Translations under genes and position numbers: made by a program
NCBI GenBank assembly: GCA_965263215.1
Contig: OZ253663.1
Span: forward strand, 558,001 to 622,000
Source of the DNA: UBA1672 sp965263215
Lineage (GTDB): Bacteria > Pseudomonadota > Alphaproteobacteria > Micavibrionales > Micavibrionaceae
Length of the DNA: 64,000 nucleotides
Direction: 5' to 3'
In this document: positions 34,847-43,020 of the stretch, piece by piece
Position numbering within the stretch: the stretch's first letter is position 1
Layout of the letters: every line of letters starts with the position of its first letter
The notes under the pieces: generated by a model
Seen by the model: only the letters and a program-made list of their open reading frames with translations
What the model was told of the DNA's origin: nothing
Database searches by the model: none

Positions 34847-36097
34847 TCACTCAGCAGCAATGGGGCCGGTTGAATAATCGGCAAAGTCAAGATTGTATGC
34901 ACGTACCCCCAGTTCTGACCAGTCGCCACCCATATCTTCTTTTGTAGAATGGAGTCTGATGCCAATGCTGTTTTTAAGGACGGCCCATACGATAATGCTT
35001 GATATCGATACAAACGCGCCGATAGAGGCAATGCCGATGATTTGTGTCATTAGGGATGCTTCGGGATCGGATAAAGTAATCGCCAACGTCCCCCAAATAC
35101 CTGCGGCCAAATGCACCGGAATAGCACCGACAACATCATCGATTTTCAGTTTTTCAAGAGCGATGGAAGCGCCAATCATAACAATCGCACCGACCGCACC
35201 AATGACTATCGCTAGGCCGATACTTGGTAAAAGCGGTCCTGCTGTAATGGCTACCAGTCCTGCTAAAGCGCCGTTTAGAACCATTGGAATATCAATGCGT
35301 CCTGTTGTTAATTGGCTGTAGATCAGAGCGCAAATAACACCTGCGGCGGCGGCCATATTGGTGTTTGCAAAAATCTTTGCTACGGCTAGTGCGTCTTCAG
35401 TTGATGCGATGGAGAGCTGAGATCCTCCGTTAAATCCGAACCAACCAAACCATAAGATGAATGTTCCGATGGTTACCTGCGGTAGTGAGCTTCCTGAAAG
35501 AGATCTGGGATGTCCATCAATAGCGTTGAAACGACCTTTGCGGGCGCCTAAAAGTAAAGCACCTGTGAGCGCTGCCCAGCCCCCAACGGAGTGAACAACA
35601 GTTGATCCGGCAAAGTCACTAAAACCCATTTCGGACAGCCATCCGCCACCCCAAACCCAACTTCCTGCGATCGGGTAAATAACGCCTGTGAGCAATGCAA
35701 CGAAAATAATGAATGGCCATAATTTGATACGCTCTGCAAGCGTTCCTGATACGATGGATGCGGCCGTTGCAACAAAAACCATTTGGAAAAACCAAAAAGC
35801 GTAAGAGGCATAGCCCGCACTATAATCACCGTTCAGTGCAGCCGAATCATCGCCCACCCAAGGTTCCGGCGTTCCGAAAAAGCCTCCATCGACACCTGTA
35901 AACATCATGTTATATCCGATAAGGTAAAACATAAGTCCTGCAATGGCGTATAGGGAAATATTTTTTACCAATATAACCGCGACGGATTTGCTTCGTACCA
36001 TACCGGCCTCGAGCATAGTAAACCCTGCCGCCATGAACATAACCATGGCTCCGCATATCAATAAAAAGAATGTATTTAATAAAAACCCTGTTTCCAA
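34847..36097 (-). CDS. amt: ammonium transporter
   Basis: 416 residues from a TTG at 36097, chosen because a perfect GGAGG lies five bases upstream. The nominal longer frame from 36181 would include the promoter. The protein has eleven predicted membrane helices, the paired pore His in TVVHSVGGW and IPVHLAAGIWGT, and the Amt signature AGFTMLEAGMVRSK near the N terminus. It imports ammonium at low concentration. Amt usually sits beside glnK; here the PII gene is 14 kb away (49782-50123). The gene lies between clpS and clpA. Confidence 0.95.
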   Translation of the reverse strand: METGFLLNTFFLLICGAMVMFMAAGFTMLEAGMVRSKSVAVILVKNISLYAIAGLMFYLIGYNMMFTGVDGGFFGTPEPWVGDDSAALNGDYSAGYASYAFWFFQMVFVATAASIVSGTLAERIKLWPFIIFVALLTGVIYPIAGSWVWGGGWLSEMGFSDFAGSTVVHSVGGWAALTGALLLGARKGRFNAIDGHPRSLSGSSLPQVTIGTFILWFGWFGFNGGSQLSIASTEDALAVAKIFANTNMAAAAGVICALIYSQLTTGRIDIPMVLNGALAGLVAITAGPLLPSIGLAIVIGAVGAIVMIGASIALEKLKIDDVVGAIPVHLAAGIWGTLAITLSDPEASLMTQIIGIASIGAFVSISSIIVWAVLKNSIGIRLHSTKEDMGGDWSELGVRAYNLDFADYSTGPIAAE

Positions 36098-36151
36098 GAT
36101 TACCTCCACTGTTTTTTGTATTCGTTTTGTGAATATCTGTATTGCAAAATA

Positions 36152-36181
36152 TACATATCTTAAGGTGGCTAAAATTGTCAA
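36152..36181 (-). promoter_or_regulatory. sigma-70-like promoter of amt
   Basis: On the minus strand, a perfect TTGACA (36176-36181), an 18-base spacer and TATGTA (36152-36157), about 55 bases before the TTG start. No sigma-54 (TGGCAC-N5-TTGC) site was found, which is unusual for nitrogen-regulated amt genes. Confidence 0.5.
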
Positions 36182-36185
36182 TCAT

Positions 36186-36204
36186 TTTTTTGCAATGCAA
36201 AAAA
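36186..36204. promoter_or_regulatory. palindrome TTTTTTGCA-A-TGCAAAAAA upstream of amt
   Basis: A 19-base perfect palindrome centred at 36195, immediately upstream of the amt -35 hexamer. It could be a regulator-binding site or merely part of the clpS terminator tail. Confidence 0.4.
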
Positions 36205-36227
36205 CAAACATCAGGATAATGTTTGTT
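36203..36227 (-). terminator. Rho-independent terminator of clpS
   Basis: AACAAACAT (36203-36211) pairs with ATGTTTGTT (36219-36227) across a 7-nt loop, and on the minus strand is followed by a run of T. It is 35 bases past the clpS stop and separates clpS from amt. Confidence 0.75.
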
Positions 36228-36261
36228 CAAAAAAGGGGGGATAATTATGGATTTTAAATAA

Positions 36262-36633
36262 TTACTCTTTTTCCATCGTGCATTGGAGTGGTTGCTCATT
36301 TGCACGTGCGAAGTCCATGACTTGTGCCACTTTTGTTTCGGCAACCTCAAACGTGAAAACACCGCAAATGCCAACGCCGCGACGATGAACATGGAGCATA
36401 ATGTCCGTGGCTTCCTGACGGTTTTTTTTGAAAATACTTTCCAAAACATGCACGACAAATTCCATTGGTGTGTAATCGTCATTCAGAAGCAAAACTTTGT
36501 ACATCGAAGGTTTTTGTGTTTTGGGGCGCGTTTTTAGAACCAAACCATGATCGGTTTGGCCATCATCTCCGTTGTTATCATTATCCGGAGTATCGTCTTG
36601 GCAGCGCGTTTGATTGATTAAATCAATATCCAT
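36262..36633 (-). CDS. clpS: ClpAP adaptor protein ClpS
   Basis: 123 residues from the ATG at 36633; an in-frame GTG at 36666 would add 11 residues. After a variable acidic N-terminal tail the ClpS core shows YKVLLLNDDYTPMEFVVHVL (the N-degron pocket with the Asn-Asp-Asp), IMLHVHRRGVGICGVFTFEV and a C-terminal FARANEQPLQC. It delivers N-degron substrates, including those made by Aat, to ClpA. Confidence 0.95.
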   Translation of the reverse strand: MDIDLINQTRCQDDTPDNDNNGDDGQTDHGLVLKTRPKTQKPSMYKVLLLNDDYTPMEFVVHVLESIFKKNRQEATDIMLHVHRRGVGICGVFTFEVAETKVAQVMDFARANEQPLQCTMEKE

Positions 36634-36842
36634 TTTTACTAACCGTTTTTCGTATTTAAAACTCACGTACCATAAATTAAAGCCATGCTTTATTATATCA
36701 AGGGTAAATATACAAGAACAACATGGAAATATGATTTATTTGGTGTGACGTTTACGGCCTTAAACGAATTTACTTTTAAAGTTGTAATAATTTTATTAGA
36801 GTGCGCGCGTAGTATTCATAATAAAATCTATGGGTGATTTTG

Positions 36843-37388
36843 ATGTCTGACCTTCCCGAGTCCGAGCTTGCTGATTCTGTGCTGACCATGGAAAAAAAGT
36901 GGAAAGCGTTGCTGCGTGGGCAAATAATAGGCGCCACTGTCAATAAAATGATGGTCATCATGCGCCTTGCAGACCAAAAAGCGCAGGTTCTTATTTTTCT
37001 AAACTCGATCCTTATACCGGTATGTTTGAAAGAGATTGAAAACGAAGCTCTGCAGACTGCGGCTATGGTGTCTATTATCGCATCGATATTGAGTATTCTA
37101 GCAGCGATGATGTGTATTTATCCCAAAAGGCGTTACCGTAAATCAGGGCATCGGGATATTAACTTACTTCATTTCAATGATATTGGCCATTTGGATAAGG
37201 ATGAATTCATGGATGCGTTTATCCCTATTTTAAGCGATGGGGAGAAGCTTTGTAAGGCTGCCGTTTATGACATTTATGATGTTTCAAAGCATTCCATTAT
37301 TCCAAAATTTGTGTGGCTGAAAATATCTTACGGGATTTTTGCTTTTGGGAATTTATTGGCTATTACATTGGTGTTGGCGGGGGTTTAA
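36843..37388 (+). CDS. Pycsar-effector-like (DUF5706/PycTM) membrane protein
   Basis: 181 residues from the ATG at 36843, with GGGTGA upstream. The pattern fits the PycTM family: RLADQKAQVLIFLNSILIP, with the conserved D-x-K-A before the first membrane helix, a second helix IIASILSILAAMMC, then FNDIGHLDKDEFMDAF and a helical stretch ending in a C-terminal membrane helix GIFAFGNLLAITLVLAGV. In Pycsar anti-phage systems this effector is gated by cCMP or cUMP from a dedicated cyclase. No cyclase gene is adjacent; the neighbours are clpS (divergent) and a glycosyltransferase. An unrelated housekeeping role for this orphan cannot be excluded. Confidence 0.65.
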   Translation: MSDLPESELADSVLTMEKKWKALLRGQIIGATVNKMMVIMRLADQKAQVLIFLNSILIPVCLKEIENEALQTAAMVSIIASILSILAAMMCIYPKRRYRKSGHRDINLLHFNDIGHLDKDEFMDAFIPILSDGEKLCKAAVYDIYDVSKHSIIPKFVWLKISYGIFAFGNLLAITLVLAGV

Positions 37389-37393
37389 GAAGG

Positions 37394-38620
37394 ATGCACA
37401 TATTGTTTTGTCACGATACTTACTATTCATGTAAGAGGGACGGAACAGTATATAGTTATGGCGCATTTCCTTACGAACTTTGGGAACGCCGTTTTCTTCC
37501 TTATTTCGAAAGTATCACGGTTCTTGGTCGTAAGAAAAAGCTTCGCCCGGATGAGACGGGGGTGTTGGCAGTCTCATCTGGTAAAAATGTAGATCATGTT
37601 TTGCTGGCAAATATCGATTCTCCCGTAAAACGTTTCACGAAATATACTCGTATGTACCAAAAAATAAAGGAGCAGGTAGATCGCGCGGATGCCGTGGTTA
37701 TACGCGGACCTGTTGAATTTGGTATGATGGCCGCGAAAGCGGCGCGGGAGAGTGGCACACCATATGCTATTGAGATGTGCGGCTGCGCGTATGATAAGAC
37801 ATATTACAAAGGCGATTGGTTTAATAAAATATACGCACCAATTAAGTTTAAGCATGCACAAACCATGGTTCGTCACGCTGATGCCGTTATGTATGTGACG
37901 GAGAATTTTTTGCAAGATCGATATCCTACGGAAGGCCTAATGGAGAGTGCGTCTAACGTCGAAATTACTGCGCCACCTGAATATGTTATTAATCAAAGAT
38001 TAGAGCGTATTAAGCGCGATCCTGATTGTTTAAATATTGGTATGATTGGTAATTTTGGAAGTGGCTTAAAAGGTTTGAATGTTGCGATTGAGGCTCTGGG
38101 GCTCGTTGAGAAGCAAAGAAAGCAAGATAATGATTTTTCTGTTCCTGATTTCAAGTTTAAGATACTGGGACAGGGCATGCCGGCTTTGTGGAAAGGCCTG
38201 ATCCAGACATATAACCTTGAGGGTAAGGTAGAGTTTTGCGGCACAATATCCGGGGGCAAAGAGGTTCTGGAATGGTTGGATGAGATTGATATTTACATTC
38301 AGCCTAGTTTCCATGAAGGCTTGCCCCGTTCCCTTATTGAGGCCATGAGCCGTGGCTGTCCGGCATTATGTTCTGATGCGGGCGGTGCGCAAGAATTATT
38401 GGCGAATGACTTTATTCATAATCGTGGTGATCATAAGCAGTTAGCAGAGCATATTATTGGCCTAGCGGCACAGGAGAAACGTACCATTGCGGCGCAAAAT
38501 AATTTCGATAAGTCTAAGAATTATACGCGTGAAGTCCTTGTGCCACGTCGACATGCATTCTGGAATAATTTTGCGAAAACAGTCGAGTCTAAAAACAGCA
38601 AGCATAAGAAGGCGGCTTAG
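37394..38620 (+). CDS. GT4-family glycosyltransferase
   Basis: 408 residues from the ATG at 37394, only 5 bases after the PycTM-like stop; a longer frame from 37313 overlaps that gene and is rejected. The C-terminal half has the GT-B donor site: IGNFGSGLKGLNVAIEAL, and QPSFHEGLPRSLIEAMSRG with the E-x7-E motif of GT4 enzymes, near residue 300. The N-terminal half begins ILFCHDTYYS. It probably adds a sugar to a surface glycan or glycolipid. The spacing suggests co-translation with the PycTM-like gene. Confidence 0.85.
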   Translation: MHILFCHDTYYSCKRDGTVYSYGAFPYELWERRFLPYFESITVLGRKKKLRPDETGVLAVSSGKNVDHVLLANIDSPVKRFTKYTRMYQKIKEQVDRADAVVIRGPVEFGMMAAKAARESGTPYAIEMCGCAYDKTYYKGDWFNKIYAPIKFKHAQTMVRHADAVMYVTENFLQDRYPTEGLMESASNVEITAPPEYVINQRLERIKRDPDCLNIGMIGNFGSGLKGLNVAIEALGLVEKQRKQDNDFSVPDFKFKILGQGMPALWKGLIQTYNLEGKVEFCGTISGGKEVLEWLDEIDIYIQPSFHEGLPRSLIEAMSRGCPALCSDAGGAQELLANDFIHNRGDHKQLAEHIIGLAAQEKRTIAAQNNFDKSKNYTREVLVPRRHAFWNNFAKTVESKNSKHKKAA

Positions 38621-38621
38621 A

Positions 38622-39776
38622 TCAGGACGCTTCGGCGAAATGAATTGTCTGCCCCATGATGCAAAAATTCATAATGGCCTGTACACGTTTGTCCCACGTA
38701 TATTTTTCTGCCAAAGCGTCATGTGCATTTTTTGCCAAAATTTTACCGGCTTTTGGGTTTTCGTGTAAAAAGTCGAGCGCTTTAGCCCATTTATGTTCAT
38801 CTGACGCTGCGGGGAGTAAGGCGGTGTACTCATGTTTAAGGATTTCATGAATGACAGGGAGGTTTGAACATATGATCGGTCTTTCTGCGGCCATATATTC
38901 AAAAATTTTCATCGGCGATATCCAGCGTGATGTGTTTCGTCCCGTTTTTATGAGTGCGCGGTGTTGATAGGGGGCAACACAAACATCAAAAGCCTTGAGG
39001 TAACTCGGTACTTCTGCATGATCACGATGACCGTAAAAATGAATGTTTTTATACTTGTTCTTGGTTTGTAAATGCTGCACTTGCTTTTGCGTTCCGCCCA
39101 GAATATGGAAGTCATAGTCCGGTCTTATTTTAGCGATACGCGAAATCAGTTCCATACCTTTTCCCGGGTGTAGTGAGCCTGCGTACCCAACGTTAAAGCT
39201 TTTGTTTTTTCCCTTAAGTGTTTCAAGTTTTTTTGCATTACCTTTTATGTGATCTATTAAATCAGCGCCATCATGCGCAACAAAAATTCTTTCGGGTGAT
39301 ACTTCCGGATAAGCGCGGAGCAGTTCCTGTTTTAAAACATCAGAAACGGTAATGATGCCTCTGAGGTTTTCTTGTTTTAGAAGCGCAGAAAATGCAATTT
39401 TGTAAGCTGGATGAGCAGGCATTCCATGGACTTCGAATATGATGGAGTGCGCGTGTTTCGCATGTAGGACAAGGGCTAAGGCATCATGTCCGTATACGAT
39501 GTCAGGCTCATTTTGCTGCACTTTATCGCGTAGGCCAATCAAGCGCCGCGCGCCAGATAAAACAGGGAAGCCTGCGCTCGATGACAGGTCGGTTTTAAAC
39601 GGGAACTCAATATCGTAAATTTTGAAAATATCTTCGGGAGTTGCATCATAAGCGCGTTTTGCAAACAGTGTCACATCATGGCCCGCCTTAGCGAGTGCCT
39701 GAGCCATTTTCATGGCATGCACGGATTGCGGTTCTTGCGAAGGAAGCTTAACGCCGGAATAATAGAAGATATTCAT
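38622..39776 (-). CDS. GT4-family glycosyltransferase
   Basis: 384 residues. The N terminus has FYYSGVKLPSQEPQSVHAMK and the glycan-binding KAGHDVTLFAKRA; the donor half has GYAGSLHPGKGMELISRI and KIFEYMAAERPIICSNLPV with the EX7E-type motif. It converges with the other GT4 gene, with one base between stop codons. It is 68 bases downstream of the sulfotransferase gene on the same strand, forming a likely two-gene transcript. Confidence 0.87.
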   Translation of the reverse strand: MNIFYYSGVKLPSQEPQSVHAMKMAQALAKAGHDVTLFAKRAYDATPEDIFKIYDIEFPFKTDLSSSAGFPVLSGARRLIGLRDKVQQNEPDIVYGHDALALVLHAKHAHSIIFEVHGMPAHPAYKIAFSALLKQENLRGIITVSDVLKQELLRAYPEVSPERIFVAHDGADLIDHIKGNAKKLETLKGKNKSFNVGYAGSLHPGKGMELISRIAKIRPDYDFHILGGTQKQVQHLQTKNKYKNIHFYGHRDHAEVPSYLKAFDVCVAPYQHRALIKTGRNTSRWISPMKIFEYMAAERPIICSNLPVIHEILKHEYTALLPAASDEHKWAKALDFLHENPKAGKILAKNAHDALAEKYTWDKRVQAIMNFCIMGQTIHFAEAS

Positions 39777-39844
39777 GATTTTACCCGATAAATAACATGG
39801 TTATGCTATCATATTTTTTTATAAGTTACTGCCGAATTTTAAAG

Positions 39845-40621
39845 TTAATATCTATCCCATGATTTGATTTCTCTACCCAAAAGATTGGATATATAGGTTT
39901 TATCAACTGAAAAAACGTCTTCAAGCTGCTCTTTCGTCGCCTCTGAAAGTGCGGGATATTTTTTAGGATATTCTTCGCGTAGATTTTGGATTTTTTCTTT
40001 TGGATCAAACCCGTCTTTGTGATCTTCCAGTAAGCTGTCAATCTCGAGGCCGAGGAAGTCCTCTAGCGAGGATAAGTCCCCGCCTGATCTGTCTGTCCAT
40101 TCCTCATAGATTAATATCAAGATGTTTTCACGAGGAAAGAAGGAAAGCCAATGGTCAAGATGTGTCTGATATTGGTTTTTAAAAATCCAGCAGCGTCCTG
40201 TTGTATCAGGGGAGCGCAAGCCCGCAAGCTCTGCTTCCATAGCGTGTTCAAAGGTTCTGACCGTTTCTTTCTTCTCAGATAAGGCATGATAAAATTGAAC
40301 GTACGCACGCTCTACAGGGTTGCGAAGGGTAAAGATAACCTTTGCGTTCGGGCATCCGGCCGCGGCGCGTTCAGGGTCAAATTCTTTCTCACCATGTAGC
40401 ACTCTGGTTTTGGGAAGTTGCGGCGTGTTGTTTAGGTTTGCTGCATCTTCGAAGGCAGTTTTACAGGTTTCTAATGTCGGGTGTGTTAAGTCGTTTTGCA
40501 GAAAGAATCGGTGTTCTTTGCGGTGGGGTATGAAAATTTGCGGATGATGATCCAGGATGTGCATTAGAGCGCCAATGCCGCTTCGTGTAGCTCCCCCAAT
40601 TATAAAGTCTGGCCGTTTCAA
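39845..40621 (-). CDS. sulfotransferase-domain protein
   Basis: 258 residues, TTG start at 40621 with only a weak upstream ribosome site. The 5'-phosphosulfate loop is GATRSGIGAL at 9-18, a variant of the PxxGTT-type P-loop, and the 3'-phosphate site is FTLRNPVERAYVQFYH with the Arg and Ser/Ala positions near 100. These are the PAPS-binding elements of the sulfotransferase superfamily. The acceptor is probably carbohydrate, given the adjacent GT4 gene. An 11-bp inverted repeat lies just upstream (40638-40674). Confidence 0.82.
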   Translation of the reverse strand: MKRPDFIIGGATRSGIGALMHILDHHPQIFIPHRKEHRFFLQNDLTHPTLETCKTAFEDAANLNNTPQLPKTRVLHGEKEFDPERAAAGCPNAKVIFTLRNPVERAYVQFYHALSEKKETVRTFEHAMEAELAGLRSPDTTGRCWIFKNQYQTHLDHWLSFFPRENILILIYEEWTDRSGGDLSSLEDFLGLEIDSLLEDHKDGFDPKEKIQNLREEYPKKYPALSEATKEQLEDVFSVDKTYISNLLGREIKSWDRY

Positions 40622-40637
40622 TTTTTATACCCAAGTC

Positions 40638-40674
40638 ATAACAAATAAGCACCGAGTATATTTTTATTTGTTAT
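40638..40674. promoter_or_regulatory. perfect 11-bp inverted repeat upstream of the sulfotransferase
   Basis: ATAACAAATAA (40638-40648) and TTATTTGTTAT (40664-40674) are exact complements separated by 15 bases. The repeat lies 17-53 bases upstream of the TTG start on the minus strand, so it could be an operator for a dimeric regulator or a leader hairpin that affects translation. A second nested dyad CACAGG/CCTGTG lies at 40683-40708. Confidence 0.55.
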
Positions 40675-40726
40675 AATCACGCCACAGGAAAATATTCCTG
40701 CACCCTGTGTTCGTTTGCTGCAGATC

Positions 40727-40757
40727 TAAAAATAGGAGCTTAAAGCCCCTATTTTAC
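40727..40757 (-). terminator. Rho-independent terminator of tpsB
   Basis: A 12-bp stem (one G-U pair) AAAATAGGAGCT / AGCCCCTATTTT with a 3-nt loop (40729-40755), followed on the minus strand by TTAGAT; the T-run is part of the stem base. It is about 25 bases past the tpsB stop codon. Confidence 0.8.
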
Positions 40758-40780
40758 AATATTTCATTTTTTAATATCGT

Positions 40781-42520
40781 CTAAAATTCATGCGTTATAT
40801 GGAAGTAATAGCGCGGGTCACGATCGTCTGTGACATCGCGGTTGCGTGTGAGCGGGAAGGCAACGCCAACGCCGGCCTTTGTTTTATCAGTGATATCTGC
40901 GCGAATGCCTAAACCTGTAGAGGCGACAGATTCACGTTTTCCTGCGGATGTGGTGGCGTCTTGATTCCATACGCGGCCAATATCGTAAAACCCATAAACT
41001 TGATAGTCATTTATATATTTGACTTTCGTGGGCTCGTTCCACTGAAGTTCAACCTTACCGGATATACCGTCTTCGCCAACAATTTCAGATGAGTCGTAAC
41101 CGCGGCCAATTGTGGTTCCGCCAACACCAAATTCTTCAGAACTGAGAAGGGGGGTTGCGGCCCATTGTCCTTGTGTCATCATAAGCAGGTTTAGTGAATT
41201 ATAAACACGTTGCAGGCGCTGCATTTTCAGCTCTGCTTTTGTGAAGTGCGGGTTACCACGAGCACGTGTGAGGTTAGCATCACCGCGTTCACTCGCGCCG
41301 AATACATCAATACCTTGCGAAAATTCAAAATCAACGGCGTTTACACCAACACCAAAAAGCGTGTCCATAAACTGTACTGTTGTTCCAAGGCGAACGGCGC
41401 GGATTCGGTCTTCACGGTTATTGGGTTCCAGATCGTTTTTACTTGTCACGTTGCGCATATCGAATGACCCGCGACCTGAGAAGTTCAAGGATCTTGAGCG
41501 AATGAAGGGGTGCTCTACTGTGGCGCTGAAAAACTTTGAATGACCCTTAACGTCAAATGCATCGAGTGTACTGCCCGGTTCGGTATTGGTAACACTGGCC
41601 AATAGCCTTAAAACATTTCCAAATCGTGATAGTGGCTGTTCGTAAGAAATCGCGCCGAACAACAATTCATCTGTGCGCTCTTTATCACCTGCGATTACGA
41701 ATTGCGTGCCAATTCTTTCATTATGTCCAAGCATAGAATTTAGTGCGCCGTTGTAGGAGGCTTGATATGGCCCCAGAAAGCGACTGCCATGATTGTTAAA
41801 GCCAATTTCAGCTTCGTACGCGTCACGTTCAACAATGATTGTCAGATCTGATGCGCCAGGTGTTGTTGGTGATGGGCTCAGAACGCTGCGTGCGGTTACG
41901 CCGGCCAAATCATTAATAAGGAGCAAATAGCGTTCAAGACTTTTTGCATCCAAAATATTATCCGCGCGCAGGTTGTCCGCATAGCGGTGGATCAGATCTG
42001 CTTCGCTTTCGCTGACATCACCGTCAATGGAGATTTGATCAACAAACCCTTCAACAACTCTTAATTTTACAAGACCGTTTTCGATTGTCTGTGGCGGTAC
42101 GACCACTTGAGTCAAGATATAGCCGTCATTTCTGTATTTTGTCGTCATGTTGTTGGCAATGGTGTAGATGTCTGCCAAAGAAACAGTCTCACCTAACTTT
42201 GCTCTGTATAATGGGTCAAGGTCTTCGGCTTCGTATGCGCCAACACCGTCAATCTGAAGCGTATCAAGAACAAAGGTAATATTTTCGGCGTTTGCCGGTG
42301 CTTTTTGTGCGGCGGCGGATTTCACATTTATCTTTGGAGAAAGAATCGGCAGCGTATCAGTGTCCATGAGCTCTTGCCCTATTCTGGACGGGTCGGCCGC
42401 TGCTGTTGCATCTTCGACTTGCGCGTGTGCTACGGATGTTGTGGCCAAAAGGCAAAATAATACCGTATGGCTATATTTTTTGATTGCAGACGCAGTAGGA
42501 GCCCCATTGAACTTGAACAT
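40781..42520 (-). CDS. TpsB two-partner secretion outer-membrane transporter (FhaC/ShlB family)
   Basis: 579 residues from the Met at 42520 (Met at 42538 and an upstream frame to 42670 are alternatives). A signal peptide ends near VAHAQ. A linker is followed by one or two POTRA domains (about 85-235, with ITFVLDTLQIDGVGAYEA and EGFVDQISIDGDV), then a 16-strand beta barrel ending YYFHITHEF. GRGYDSSEIVGEDGIS near residue 510 is the L6 VRGY/F motif essential for TpsA secretion. It exports the divergently encoded TpsA at 43021 across the outer membrane. Confidence 0.93.
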   Translation of the reverse strand: MFKFNGAPTASAIKKYSHTVLFCLLATTSVAHAQVEDATAAADPSRIGQELMDTDTLPILSPKINVKSAAAQKAPANAENITFVLDTLQIDGVGAYEAEDLDPLYRAKLGETVSLADIYTIANNMTTKYRNDGYILTQVVVPPQTIENGLVKLRVVEGFVDQISIDGDVSESEADLIHRYADNLRADNILDAKSLERYLLLINDLAGVTARSVLSPSPTTPGASDLTIIVERDAYEAEIGFNNHGSRFLGPYQASYNGALNSMLGHNERIGTQFVIAGDKERTDELLFGAISYEQPLSRFGNVLRLLASVTNTEPGSTLDAFDVKGHSKFFSATVEHPFIRSRSLNFSGRGSFDMRNVTSKNDLEPNNREDRIRAVRLGTTVQFMDTLFGVGVNAVDFEFSQGIDVFGASERGDANLTRARGNPHFTKAELKMQRLQRVYNSLNLLMMTQGQWAATPLLSSEEFGVGGTTIGRGYDSSEIVGEDGISGKVELQWNEPTKVKYINDYQVYGFYDIGRVWNQDATTSAGKRESVASTGLGIRADITDKTKAGVGVAFPLTRNRDVTDDRDPRYYFHITHEF

Positions 42521-43020
42521 AACGAATGTACCTAACATTTTAACGATTAAATATTGTGTGTACTTGAGTAGACGCAGAAAGCCGTAAACGAGAATTATTT
42601 TAGCTGTTGAGCCGATATTAGCTTTTTTTTTAGTGGAATCAAGCAGTTTTAATCTTTTTATTATGTCCAAGGGCTGATTTTATCCTCAAAAAAGCCAAAT
42701 GAGGATAGTTATCTTATGCTTTGTTTTAGTTTAGTTTTTTGTAATTTACTAGGGTTTTTGCGCCTTGGAGCCTAGTTGAGAGCGCTGTTTTGCATAATGT
42801 GTTAACGTTTCCTTAACATTTTGTTGTTTTTTTTTTTCAAAGCTGCCATACATTGTGCTGATAAAACATGCAAGATCAGTATGTAAGGCAAAATTTTTAA
42901 CATTGTTTTGTGCATTTACATAACGAAAAAGCCCGTAGAGGTCTTATACGTGATGCGATTTTAATGTGTTTTATTTAGGGATTAACAGGGTAGATAAAGC
43001 ATTATAGAGAGGCATTACCT
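42521..43020. promoter_or_regulatory. AT-rich intergenic control region between tpsB and tpsA
   Basis: This 500-base stretch has no gene. It contains a run of 11 T (42827-42837) and the dyad TGTTAA-N7-TTAACA (42800-42818), and precedes an AGAGAGG ribosome site before tpsA. Promoters for both divergent genes must lie here, but no convincing -35/-10 pair was found. Confidence 0.5.
42800..42818. promoter_or_regulatory. dyad TGTTAA-N7-TTAACA in the tps intergenic region
   Basis: A perfect 6-bp inverted repeat with 7-base spacer located between the divergent tps genes, about 200 bases before tpsA. It is a plausible binding site for a dimeric regulator controlling both genes. Confidence 0.4.

Noticed and set aside
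36843..38620. A complete Pycsar operon
   Set aside because: No nucleotide cyclase domain is encoded anywhere near the PycTM-like gene. The next gene is clearly a GT4 glycosyltransferase.
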